A stretch of DNA of 19,962 nucleotides, from the NCBI GenBank assembly GCA_947644475.1, contig CANRZQ010000017.1, positions 1-19,962 of the forward strand, in the 5' to 3' direction. The notes under the pieces were generated by a model. That model searched no databases, was not told where the DNA came from, and saw nothing but the letters and a program-made list of their open reading frames with translations. Shown here in pieces: positions 7,720 through 14,699 of the stretch. Each line of letters begins with the position of its first letter. The stretch's first letter is position 1. This DNA is from an uncultured Muribaculaceae bacterium (GTDB lineage: Bacteria > Bacteroidota > Bacteroidia > Bacteroidales > Muribaculaceae). The position numbers and the translations under genes were made by a program.

Positions 7720-7769
7720 GGAACACAAGCCTGTTGTGGATTCATGCACAAGCCTCCGGCTTGTGTTCC
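7720..7769. repeat. inverted pair of REP-like palindromes (copies D and E)
   Basis: Copy D (7720-7738, partial) begins GGAACACAAGCC; copy E (7747-7769) is CACAAGCC, TCC, GGCTTGTG then TTCC. The outer 12-base ends, 7720-7731 and 7758-7769, are exact reverse complements, so the pair can form one large hairpin of BIME type. Copy E has the central triplet in the opposite sense (TCC instead of GGA) relative to copies A and B while keeping the TTCC tail. It lies five bases after the lipoprotein stop and may end that transcript. Confidence 0.8.
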
Positions 7770-7793
7770 AACAACCTTAATAATTTTATAATA

Positions 7794-8834
7794 ATGAAAA
7801 TATTAGTCACCAGCCAGGCAATAGACAAAGTGATACGGCAAACATTTGCCGACCTGTCGATGCGCCCGGGATTTGAAATATGGATAGCCGGCGAAGGCGA
7901 GAGTGCCAAAGACCACGGCGGACGCGTACAAGGCATTGACATGCCGCCCATTAAATCCAAAGTTTCGCTCGGAGCAATTCGTGCGCTGCGGCGCATAATG
8001 AAAGGCCTCGACATCGACGCCGTGTTCTGCCACAGCACATCGGGACTGTCGTGCTCGCTTATCGCGTCGGCAGGCTTGAAGGCCAAGGTGGTAGGCTACC
8101 GCGGCACACAGGCCAAGGTGCGGCGGTTCGACCCAACCTACCGGCTTGCCTTGCTCAACCCTGCGGTAAGCCATATTGTGTGCGCAGGCGACGACATCGC
8201 CGAATATCTGAGCCGATGGATTCCACGAGAGAAACTGTCGGCCAAACGCAAACCTTACGACGTAGATTGGGTGGCCGACGCCGTGGCCAATCCCGAGCCG
8301 TGGGGCGAACGAGCCGCGGGCGAGTTCCGCATTGTATATATCGGCATGACGGCAGGCCGTCCGTTCAAGGGCCTGATGACACTTATCGACGCCGTCAACC
8401 GTATGAAAGACAGCGGTGTGCGGCTAACGGTGGTTGGCGAGGCCGACCCTGCCGAGATAGCGGCGGCCGGCGACAATGTCACGTTCGCCGGCTTCCGCAC
8501 CGATGCCGTGCGTTTCATTCCCGAAGCCGACGTGCTCGTGCTGCCCTCCCACCGCGACGCATCGCCGCGAGTGGTGCGCGAGGCACAGGCCTGCGGCGTG
8601 CCATGCATCGTGAGCGACATTCCCGGCACACGCGAACTTATAATTCCCGGGAAAACCGGCCTGCTTTTCCCTCCCGGCGACACCGACGCCCTTGTCAAGG
8701 CAATATCCGAAATGAAAGACAATCCCGAGCGTGTGGCTGAGATGGGAATTGCCGCCCGCGAGCACATCCGCGAGCATTTCTCGCCAAAAGAATACACCGA
8801 TTATTTCGACCAATTATTCAAATCGCTGAAATAA
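7794..8834 (+). CDS. GT4-family glycosyltransferase
   Basis: A 346-residue cytoplasmic, retaining GT-B glycosyltransferase of family 4. The N-terminal Rossmann half begins MKILVTSQAID and contains CHSTSGLS (79-86). The C-terminal half starts FRIVYIGMTAGRPFKGL (178-194) and carries the donor-binding stretch DVLVLPSHRDASPRVVREA (246-264), then SDIPGTRELI and GKTGLLFPPGD. The usual E-x7-E pair reads D255-x7-E263, a conservative change in the first acid. I chose ATG 7794 because the upstream in-frame start (7734) lies inside the repeat and adds only repeat-encoded residues. The gene stands alone, with no neighbouring polysaccharide genes, and ends at a strong hairpin. Acceptor and sugar cannot be told; lipopolysaccharide, glycan or protein glycosylation are all possible. 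Confidence 0.88.
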   Translation: MKILVTSQAIDKVIRQTFADLSMRPGFEIWIAGEGESAKDHGGRVQGIDMPPIKSKVSLGAIRALRRIMKGLDIDAVFCHSTSGLSCSLIASAGLKAKVVGYRGTQAKVRRFDPTYRLALLNPAVSHIVCAGDDIAEYLSRWIPREKLSAKRKPYDVDWVADAVANPEPWGERAAGEFRIVYIGMTAGRPFKGLMTLIDAVNRMKDSGVRLTVVGEADPAEIAAAGDNVTFAGFRTDAVRFIPEADVLVLPSHRDASPRVVREAQACGVPCIVSDIPGTRELIIPGKTGLLFPPGDTDALVKAISEMKDNPERVAEMGIAAREHIREHFSPKEYTDYFDQLFKSLK

Positions 8835-8876
8835 ATAACATACGGCGCGCTTTCGGGCGCGCCGTATGTTATTTTA
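8834..8876. terminator. strong bidirectional hairpin terminator
   Basis: Perfect 17-bp stem: 8834-8850 pairs with 8857-8873 around the six-base loop TTTCGG, core ATACGGCGCG. It is AT-rich at both ends, so a U-rich tail follows the stem in either direction. It sits between the GT4 gene (plus) and the DUF1015 gene (minus), which converge here, and would end both transcripts. Confidence 0.9.
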
Positions 8877-8886
8877 TTAGCACTGC

Positions 8887-8907
8887 GGACGCACGAGCCG
8901 TGCGTCC
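8887..8907. repeat. second type of REP-like palindrome
   Basis: Arms GGACGCACG (8887-8895) and CGTGCGTCC (8899-8907) form a perfect 9-bp stem around AGC and are followed by CTAC. The layout (two arms, three-base centre, TCC at the right end) matches the CACAAGCC repeats but the sequence differs. It lies between the bidirectional terminator and the stop codon of the DUF1015 gene. Only one copy is in this window, so that it repeats elsewhere is inference. Confidence 0.6.
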
Positions 8908-8918
8908 CTACACCGGTT

Positions 8919-10160
8919 CTAATCGAGTTTGTGGATTACGAGGCCGGAGCGGAGTTTAGGCTCGAACCATGTTGTCTTCGGAGGCATGATGTTGCCGGTG
9001 TCGGCAATATCCATTAGTTGCTTCATCGACACGGGATAGAGAGCGAGGGCGGCAGCCATCTCTCCGGAATCGACGCGGCGTTTGAGTTCGCCGAGACCGC
9101 GGATGCCGCCGACAAAGTCGATGCGCTTCGACGAACGCAAGTCGGTGATGTCGAGAATATCACGAAGGATAAGGTCGGAAGAAATCGTTACGTCGAGCAC
9201 GCCGATGGGGTCGGCATCGTCGTAGGTGCCCTCCCGTGCGGTAAGCGAATACCAGCGGCCGTCGAGGTAAAGCGAGAAATTGTGCAGACGGTCGGGACGA
9301 TATATTTCCGTGCCTTTGTCCTCTACGATGAAATCCTTGTCGAGACGCGCAAGGAAGTCTGCGGGGGTGAGGCCGTTAAGGTCTTTTACCACACGGTTAT
9401 AATCGATGATTTTAAGGTGTGACGCGGGGAAAGCGACTGCGAGGAAATAGTTGTATTCCTCGTCGCCGCGATGGTCGGGATTGTTTGTTGCCTTTTCGTT
9501 TCCGACAAGAGCGGCGGCGGCGGTGCGGTGGTGACCGTCGGCAATGTAAAGGGCCGGCATGGCTTCAAACGCGGCAGAGATGCGGTCGTTGAGCGAGGTG
9601 TCGACGAGCCAGAATGTGTGGCCGAAACCGTCGGGGGCTACAAAGTCGTATTCAGGCTCGGAGGCTGTTACGGTGCGTATCACCTGCTCGAGATCGTCAT
9701 TGTCGGGGAAAGCGAAGAACACCGGCTCGATATTTGCATTGTTGCAACGGACGTGTTTCATGCGGTCCTCTTCCTTGTCGCGCCGGGTGAGTTCATGTTT
9801 CTTGATGGCACCCGACATATAGTCGTCGACATAAGCGGCAAGCACAATTCCGTACTGTGTGCGGCCGTCCATGGTCTGGGCGTAGATATAGTAATGGTCT
9901 GTATCGTCCTGCACGAGCCATCCGTTGGACTGGAATGCACGGAAATTCTCGACAGCCTTGTCGTATACCTTGGGGTCGTGCTCGTCGGTGCCGGGCTCGA
10001 AGTCGATTTCAGGTTTTATTATGTGGTACAGCGATTTTTCATTTCCCTCGGCCTCGCGGCGTGCTTCTTCGCTATTGAGGACATCATAGGGGCGTGATGC
10101 CACCTCGGTGACAAGGTCGCGTGGGGGACGAACCCCTTTGAACGGTTTAACTGTTGCCAT
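8919..10160 (-). CDS. DUF1015 family protein
   Basis: 413 residues, full length for the DUF1015 (COG4198-type) family, which has no settled function. It has no signal peptide and is probably cytoplasmic. Family signatures visible: VKPFKGVRPP at 4-13, ASRPYDVLNSEEAR at 21-34, the basic/acidic block IKKHELTRRDKEEDR at 119-133, and IADGHHRTAAA at 206-216. The DGHHR motif recalls the (D/N)GxHR site of ParB/sulfiredoxin-fold enzymes, a fold that includes free-serine kinases; members of this family are often found beside serine biosynthesis genes, which suggests a phospho-serine link, but no ser gene is in view. It lies 84 bases after purA on the same strand, separated by a hairpin. No clear promoter of its own is visible, so partial read-through from purA is likely. 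Confidence 0.88.
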   Translation of the reverse strand: MATVKPFKGVRPPRDLVTEVASRPYDVLNSEEARREAEGNEKSLYHIIKPEIDFEPGTDEHDPKVYDKAVENFRAFQSNGWLVQDDTDHYYIYAQTMDGRTQYGIVLAAYVDDYMSGAIKKHELTRRDKEEDRMKHVRCNNANIEPVFFAFPDNDDLEQVIRTVTASEPEYDFVAPDGFGHTFWLVDTSLNDRISAAFEAMPALYIADGHHRTAAAALVGNEKATNNPDHRGDEEYNYFLAVAFPASHLKIIDYNRVVKDLNGLTPADFLARLDKDFIVEDKGTEIYRPDRLHNFSLYLDGRWYSLTAREGTYDDADPIGVLDVTISSDLILRDILDITDLRSSKRIDFVGGIRGLGELKRRVDSGEMAAALALYPVSMKQLMDIADTGNIMPPKTTWFEPKLRSGLVIHKLD

Positions 10161-10195
10161 TTTTCAGAATTTTGGGTTTTAGATATAAGGATATG

Positions 10196-10230
10196 AAGGG
10201 CTTGAAGCGATATATGTGCTTCAAGCCCTT
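10196..10230 (-). terminator. hairpin after purA
   Basis: Perfect 13-bp stem: AAGGGCTTGAAGC (10196-10208) pairs with 10218-10230 across a nine-base loop. It lies 14 bases beyond the purA stop. On the minus strand the stem is followed by CATATCC rather than a T-run, so termination may be incomplete, which would let purA transcripts reach the DUF1015 gene. Confidence 0.7.
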
Positions 10231-10244
10231 TATTGTGAGTGTTA

Positions 10245-11510
10245 TCAGTCGCGCACGATGGTCTCCGTACGGTCGGGGCCGACGGAGATAATGGTGATGG
10301 GAGTGGCGAGTTCTTCCTCGAGAAAGCGCACGTAAGCCTTGAAGGCGTCGGGGAGTTCGTCGTAGGAGCGCATCTTGCCGAGGGGAGTCTTCCAGCCCGG
10401 TATTGTGGTGTAGACAGGCTCGATACCGGCGTCGATAGAGAATGGGAAATCGCGTGTTTCCTCGCCGTTGACGCGGTAAGCGGTGCAAGCCTTGATTTCG
10501 CTGAAACCGTCGAGCACGTCAGATTTCATCATTATGAGGCGGGTGACGCCGTTGAGCATTATGGCATAACGGAGTGCTACAAGGTCGATCCATCCGCAGC
10601 GGCGCTCACGGCCTGTCACGGCTCCGTATTCGTGGCCGAGGTCGCGGATTGTCTTTCCTGTCTCGTCGAAAAGTTCTGTGGGGAACGGCCCTGCGCCAAC
10701 GCGGGTGCAGTAAGCCTTGAAGATGCCGTAAACCTCGCCTATGTTGCGCGGGGCAACGCCAAGGCCCGAGCATGCTCCTGCCGTGATGGTGTTTGAGGAG
10801 GTGACAAACGGGTAAGAGCCGTAGTCTACGTCGAGCATTGTGCCTTGCGCGCCTTCGCAAAGCATTTTTTTGCCCTGAGAGAGCAGACGGTTCACCTCGT
10901 GTTCGGAGTCGATAATATCGAACTGACGCACGTATTCGAGTGCTTTGAGCCACTTGGCCTCGGCCTCGGCTATGTCGGGAGCGGAGCCGGTGAGTTCGGC
11001 AAGACGGCCGATGTGACGGTCGCGCGCGGCCTCGTATTTGGAAAGGTCGCCGCCGACAACATCGCCGAGACGCACGCCTTGGCGCGACACCTTGTCGGTG
11101 TATGTCGGGCCGATGCCCTTGCCGGTGGTGCCGATTTTCGAATCGCCTTTTGCTTTTTCGAGAGCGGCGTCGAGCAAACGGTGTGTCGGCAGGATGAGGT
11201 GGACTTTCTTCGAAATTTTCAATATCTTCTTGATATCGACACCCGAGGCTTCGAGAGCACGGGCCTCTTCTTCAAAAAGCACCGGGTCGAACACCACGCC
11301 GCCGCCAATTATATTAATGGTATTGTCTTGGAAAATGCCGGAAGGAATGGAACGCAACACATATTTTTTGCCGTCGAATTCGAGGGTGTGGCCGGCATTA
11401 GGCCCTCCTTGGAAACGGGCCACGACATCGTAGGCGGGAGTGAGCACGTCAACAACCTTGCCTTTGCCTTCGTCGCCCCATTGGAGCCCCAAGAGCACAT
11501 CTGCTTTCAT
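10245..11510 (-). CDS. purA: adenylosuccinate synthase
   Basis: 421 residues, full length. It catalyses the GTP-dependent joining of IMP and aspartate to give adenylosuccinate, the first step from IMP to AMP, in the cytoplasm. QWGDEGKGK at 10-18 is the GTP-binding signature with catalytic D13; GPNAGHT at 36-42 carries catalytic H41, both at the numbering of the E. coli enzyme. GTTGKGIGPTY, EGAQGTMLDVDYGSYPFVTSSN-type IMP-binding residues and GRERRCGWIDL follow in the expected order. The start ATG (11508-11510) gives the canonical N-terminus. A good promoter lies just upstream, so it is transcribed on its own and not with the GT2 gene. Confidence 0.97.
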   Translation of the reverse strand: MKADVLLGLQWGDEGKGKVVDVLTPAYDVVARFQGGPNAGHTLEFDGKKYVLRSIPSGIFQDNTINIIGGGVVFDPVLFEEEARALEASGVDIKKILKISKKVHLILPTHRLLDAALEKAKGDSKIGTTGKGIGPTYTDKVSRQGVRLGDVVGGDLSKYEAARDRHIGRLAELTGSAPDIAEAEAKWLKALEYVRQFDIIDSEHEVNRLLSQGKKMLCEGAQGTMLDVDYGSYPFVTSSNTITAGACSGLGVAPRNIGEVYGIFKAYCTRVGAGPFPTELFDETGKTIRDLGHEYGAVTGRERRCGWIDLVALRYAIMLNGVTRLIMMKSDVLDGFSEIKACTAYRVNGEETRDFPFSIDAGIEPVYTTIPGWKTPLGKMRSYDELPDAFKAYVRFLEEELATPITIISVGPDRTETIVRD

Positions 11511-11548
11511 CTGATAGATTTACGTAAATAAAGTATTTTTGAATCTTG

Positions 11549-11572
11549 CGCAAAACCGCATTTCGGTTTGCG
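11549..11572 (-). other. hairpin at the start of the purA leader
   Basis: CGCAAAACCG (11549-11558) pairs with CGGTTTGCG (11564-11572) with one bulged A and a five-base loop. From the promoter position the transcript should begin at or very near this stem, leaving a leader of about 60 bases before purA. A 5'-end stem can protect mRNA; no known riboswitch is recognised. Confidence 0.45.
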
Positions 11573-11575
11573 TGG

Positions 11576-11607
11576 CAAATTTACGAATATTTCCGCGATT
11601 ATCCAAA
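11576..11607 (-). promoter_or_regulatory. Bacteroidetes-type promoter of purA
   Basis: On the minus strand TTTG (11607-11604), a 20-base spacer and TAAATTTG (11583-11576) match the -33 TTTG and -7 TAnnTTTG boxes of the Bacteroidetes primary sigma factor without a mismatch. The -7 box ends 65 bases before the purA ATG. The -33 box lies just beyond the stop codon of the GT2 gene. Confidence 0.8.
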
Positions 11608-11614
11608 CGCTCCT

Positions 11615-12409
11615 TTAAATTATTCTTGCGTTTATTTCTTCACGCTCCTTATCGGCCAGCCACCCCCATTTGTTAAAATAACGTATCATATTGGACATAT
11701 GAATCCAAAGCATTTTCATGCTTTTGTATGACGCTCCGCGATGGTCATGCACGGCTCTCACCTCCGGCAGGCACACCACACGCCATCCTGTATGAATCCT
11801 GCGCGATATGTCGATGTCTTCGGGATACATAAAGAATCTTTCGTCAAAAAGGCCGGTCCGGCGCAATGCCTCAACCCTGAAAAACATAAAACTGCCCTGC
11901 ACATATCCGGCCTCGAACGGGCATGTCTTGTCCACGCTTTTCATCAAATACCTGTCGCGCGACTTCCCGAACCATCCCGACGGCAAGAATCTTCTCACTA
12001 TAAGATCGGCCGGCGCCGGGATAAGCCTGGCCGTGTGCTGCATTGTTCCGTCCGGATTGAGTATAAGCGGATGGAGCAGCCCCACATCAGAGTGGCTGTC
12101 CAAATATCTCTCCATTTCCGCCAACGCGGAAGCGTCGAACTGAATATCTGTATTCAGCACAAGATGATATTGCGATTCCTCGCCGCCAAGCACACGCCTG
12201 AGCGCTATATTATGCCCGGCGCCGTATCCTTTGTTTGCCGACGGGATATACTCTGTTTTGGGATAACCGCCACAAATATCGCGTATCCGCTCCTCGGAGG
12301 CATTGTCAATCACATATATTTTTTTCACATCCCCGCAATCAAGAATCTGCAAAATGTTCCTCAATTCCGAGGCCTGCGTCTTATATGTCACGATTGAAAC
12401 ACTTATCAT
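11615..12409 (-). CDS. GT2-family glycosyltransferase (rhamnosyltransferase-like)
   Basis: 264 residues from the ATG at 12407-12409; a TTG two codons upstream is the only longer in-frame start and is less likely. It is an inverting GT-A glycosyltransferase: ISVSIVTYK at 2-10, VIDNAS at 33-38 (nucleotide binding), NKGYGAGHN at 59-67, LNTDIQF at 85-91 with D88 of the DxD-like site, the acceptor-side YVQGSFMFFR at 169-178, and DERFFMYPEDIDISRR at 189-204. This order is typical of WbbL/RfbF-like enzymes that add rhamnose or other deoxysugars to surface polysaccharide. No transmembrane segment is apparent. It stands alone, has its own good promoter and converges on nothing; the acceptor is unknown. 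Confidence 0.9.
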   Translation of the reverse strand: MISVSIVTYKTQASELRNILQILDCGDVKKIYVIDNASEERIRDICGGYPKTEYIPSANKGYGAGHNIALRRVLGGEESQYHLVLNTDIQFDASALAEMERYLDSHSDVGLLHPLILNPDGTMQHTARLIPAPADLIVRRFLPSGWFGKSRDRYLMKSVDKTCPFEAGYVQGSFMFFRVEALRRTGLFDERFFMYPEDIDISRRIHTGWRVVCLPEVRAVHDHRGASYKSMKMLWIHMSNMIRYFNKWGWLADKEREEINARII

Positions 12410-12450
12410 TATCAATCTATCCTTGATTTTAATCTATTTTATATTGCCGG

Positions 12451-12483
12451 CAAATTTACACATAAAAAACTGCGAAAACCAAA
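12451..12483 (-). promoter_or_regulatory. Bacteroidetes-type promoter of the GT2 gene
   Basis: On the minus strand TTTG (12483-12480), a 21-base spacer and TAAATTTG (12458-12451) match the -33/-7 consensus exactly. The -7 box ends 41 bases before the GT2 start codon. It is back to back with the likely promoter of the fibronectin-III gene, so both lie within about 70 bases. Confidence 0.78.
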
Positions 12484-12511
12484 TTAATTATAGAATTACG
12501 ATAATTTTTAC

Positions 12512-12519
12512 TACTTTTG
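12512..12519 (+). promoter_or_regulatory. -7 box upstream of the fibronectin-III gene
   Basis: TACTTTTG matches TAnnTTTG and ends 23 bases before the ATG at 12543. No TTTG lies at the expected -33 distance (only TT at 12488-12489), so the promoter is either weak or helped by an activator. Confidence 0.55.
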
Positions 12520-12542
12520 CAGGCTTAATTTGAAGATTTAAT

Positions 12543-14531
12543 ATGAATAGGACAATTTCTCTCTTTTTAATTGGCGGCACTTTGGCTGCCACCGCGGCCA
12601 CGATGCCGCTGCATCAGGAGGGCAAGCAAATCGCCCACAAGGCCGGCTCTCAACCGGCTCCCCGCAAAGCGCAATCAGCCCCCTCGCGCATCATCGACAT
12701 AAGCGGCAACGCCGACTGGGCATGGAAAGAAGTGCTCTCAGCATCGATGGCCTCGCTCACGGAAGGCTCGGCCGACACCCCGGTGGCAATCGAGACCGAA
12801 GATGTATACGGCTCGGTGAGCGGCAACATTTTCGGATGCCCGTCTTCTTATGTATTTGTCGTGCAGGGAGCCTACCAGGCCGGCGGACAACTCATGCTCT
12901 CGCCTGTTTACGACGAGGACTGGGATGAGTATTCAGCTGCCATTTTCTCCACTCCTTCTTTCTACGGCAACCTTGGCTACAAGATTGAATTCAAGGTAAA
13001 AAAGGCGTTCTCCACCGAAACCGGCACTGCATCGCTCGTGCTTGTCAACGAGGAATACGACGACGGCATCGACGGCGATGAAATAACGCTCACCGACCAA
13101 TGGCAGCAGGTGACGCTCGAAACCACCGCGCAGACCAACAATGACATCAATGCCGACACATATTATTATTACCAGATAGCATCGGAAGAAGCGTCAATCC
13201 TCATAAAGGACCTCGAAATCTCCGTGTACACCACCCCGATTTCCGCTCCCCGCACACTGGCCTACACTGAATTTACCGACAACTCGTTTGTAGCCAACTG
13301 GACGGCAGTGGAAGGCGCCACCGGATACTACCTCACAGTAGCGGAATACGACGAAGAGGCCGAAGACCTTGTGGAGCCTTACATCTGCGACGATGTGCTC
13401 ACCACCGCCACCTCATACACTGTAACCGGAATCACCCCCGGCAACAAGTATGTATATGTGGTGCAGGCCACCGACGGACGCAACGTATCGCCGGTGTCAA
13501 ACAACCAATGGGTTGAGGCCCTCGCAGTGCCTGCCAACGTGAAAGCGACCGCCGATGCCGACAACCACGGTTTCACCATACAATGGGATGCCGTTACGGC
13601 CGCCAACGAATACCGCGTGTCGGTAATGGCCGCCCACAAGGCCACAGGCACCGAGACCGTAAACATTGTCAACGCCGACTTCTCATCAATCGAGAGCACA
13701 GGCACAATGGACAATCCCGAGGAAATCGACGCCGAGTCAATCCAGATTGACCAGTTGCCCGACTGGAACATCTACTTCCCGATAAAAGCCGAAGGCATGA
13801 TCGGCATACGCTACGATGTGCTCGCCGACTATTTCTACGGTAAATCGATGAAATTTGAGTCGGAAGACTACGACCTCGCATCGGCAGAAGGCCGCAGCGT
13901 GACCATGACACTCGACGCTGCCTCAAACTACGCAAGCACATTCCGCGCATATCTTGTATCATACAATGAGTCAACTCAAAGTTACGGACCTGTATCGGAA
14001 TATGAGTCAGAATCGCTCTCGACCGATTTCAAGCATTTTGAGATTCCCTTCACAGGAGCCTCATCCCGCTGCTACTTCGTGATATTTGTCGACCCCGCCG
14101 CCGGCAGCGAGGATATGGAAGCCGACCTCTGGCTCCGCAGCCTCAAAGTGACCTGCACCCTGGCGAACGGAAGCGAGATTGCCCTCCCGTTCGCTTCACG
14201 CTCCACATCGGAATGCTCGGCTCATTTCAGCGCCGACCTCAACGGGGGCGACACCTACTCCGCAGCGGTGCGCGCCTACCAGATGCAAGACCAGACAACG
14301 CGCCTGAAAAGCGTGTTCTCCGAAACCGTCACCGTGGGACAATCCGCCATCTCCGACGCAAGCGTGGATGCCTCATCGATAAGCATAGTCAACGGTTCTG
14401 TCGTTGCTCCCGGCGCCACCCGGATCGACGTCTACACCGCCGACGGAAAACGTGTGGCTTCAAGCGGACTTGCCCGCGGCTCGCTCTACATCGTCGTGGC
14501 CGACGGCGTCGCACGCAAAATAGCATATTAA
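12543..14531 (+). CDS. secreted fibronectin type III protein with type IX-like tail
   Basis: 662 residues, exported; the signal peptide is about residues 1-20 (ISLFLIGGTLAATAAT). Residues 50-230 form a beta-rich region with no clear family. A fibronectin type III domain follows at about 233-325 (FTDNSFVANWTAVEGATGYYL, then ITPGNKYVYVVQATDG). A second one starts at 328 (HGFTIQWDAVTAANEYRVSV) and appears interrupted by a jelly-roll-like module (about 370-545, starting VNADFSSIE) before it resumes at DLNGGDTYSAAVRAYQ. The end (603-662) resembles a type IX secretion tail: IDVYTADGKRVAS...GSLYIVV...RKIAY. No catalytic motif is visible; probably a surface adhesion or carbohydrate-binding protein. 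It is a single gene with its own promoter and a terminator at its end. Confidence 0.82.
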   Translation: MNRTISLFLIGGTLAATAATMPLHQEGKQIAHKAGSQPAPRKAQSAPSRIIDISGNADWAWKEVLSASMASLTEGSADTPVAIETEDVYGSVSGNIFGCPSSYVFVVQGAYQAGGQLMLSPVYDEDWDEYSAAIFSTPSFYGNLGYKIEFKVKKAFSTETGTASLVLVNEEYDDGIDGDEITLTDQWQQVTLETTAQTNNDINADTYYYYQIASEEASILIKDLEISVYTTPISAPRTLAYTEFTDNSFVANWTAVEGATGYYLTVAEYDEEAEDLVEPYICDDVLTTATSYTVTGITPGNKYVYVVQATDGRNVSPVSNNQWVEALAVPANVKATADADNHGFTIQWDAVTAANEYRVSVMAAHKATGTETVNIVNADFSSIESTGTMDNPEEIDAESIQIDQLPDWNIYFPIKAEGMIGIRYDVLADYFYGKSMKFESEDYDLASAEGRSVTMTLDAASNYASTFRAYLVSYNESTQSYGPVSEYESESLSTDFKHFEIPFTGASSRCYFVIFVDPAAGSEDMEADLWLRSLKVTCTLANGSEIALPFASRSTSECSAHFSADLNGGDTYSAAVRAYQMQDQTTRLKSVFSETVTVGQSAISDASVDASSISIVNGSVVAPGATRIDVYTADGKRVASSGLARGSLYIVVADGVARKIAY

Positions 14532-14553
14532 CACATAAATCTCTTATTTCGAG

Positions 14554-14588
14554 ACACCGCCGTCCGTCACCCGGGCGACGGTGTTTTT
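14554..14588 (+). terminator. rho-independent terminator of the fibronectin-III gene
   Basis: ACACCGCCGTCCG (14554-14566) pairs with 14572-14584 with one mismatch and one G-T wobble around a five-base loop, and a T-run (14584-14588) follows. It lies 22 bases after the stop codon, so glnS is transcribed separately. Confidence 0.85.
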
Positions 14589-14619
14589 CATTTCATGACA
14601 TTGCCGGCAAAAAAAAGAT

Positions 14620-14651
14620 TTTGGAAAATTCGGATTTTTCGCGTAATTTTG
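14620..14651 (+). promoter_or_regulatory. Bacteroidetes-type promoter of glnS
   Basis: TTTG (14620-14623), a 20-base spacer and TAATTTTG (14644-14651) fit the -33/-7 consensus exactly. The -7 box ends 48 bases before the glnS ATG. Confidence 0.82.
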
Positions 14652-14699
14652 CGTTTTTAAAACGAAAACCATTCTATCACAAATAAAAGGCTCCGAACA

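Noticed and set aside
11520..11575. purine riboswitch in the purA leader
   Set aside because: The leader is only about 60 bases and shows one short stem; the three-way junction and conserved loops of purine riboswitches are not seen.
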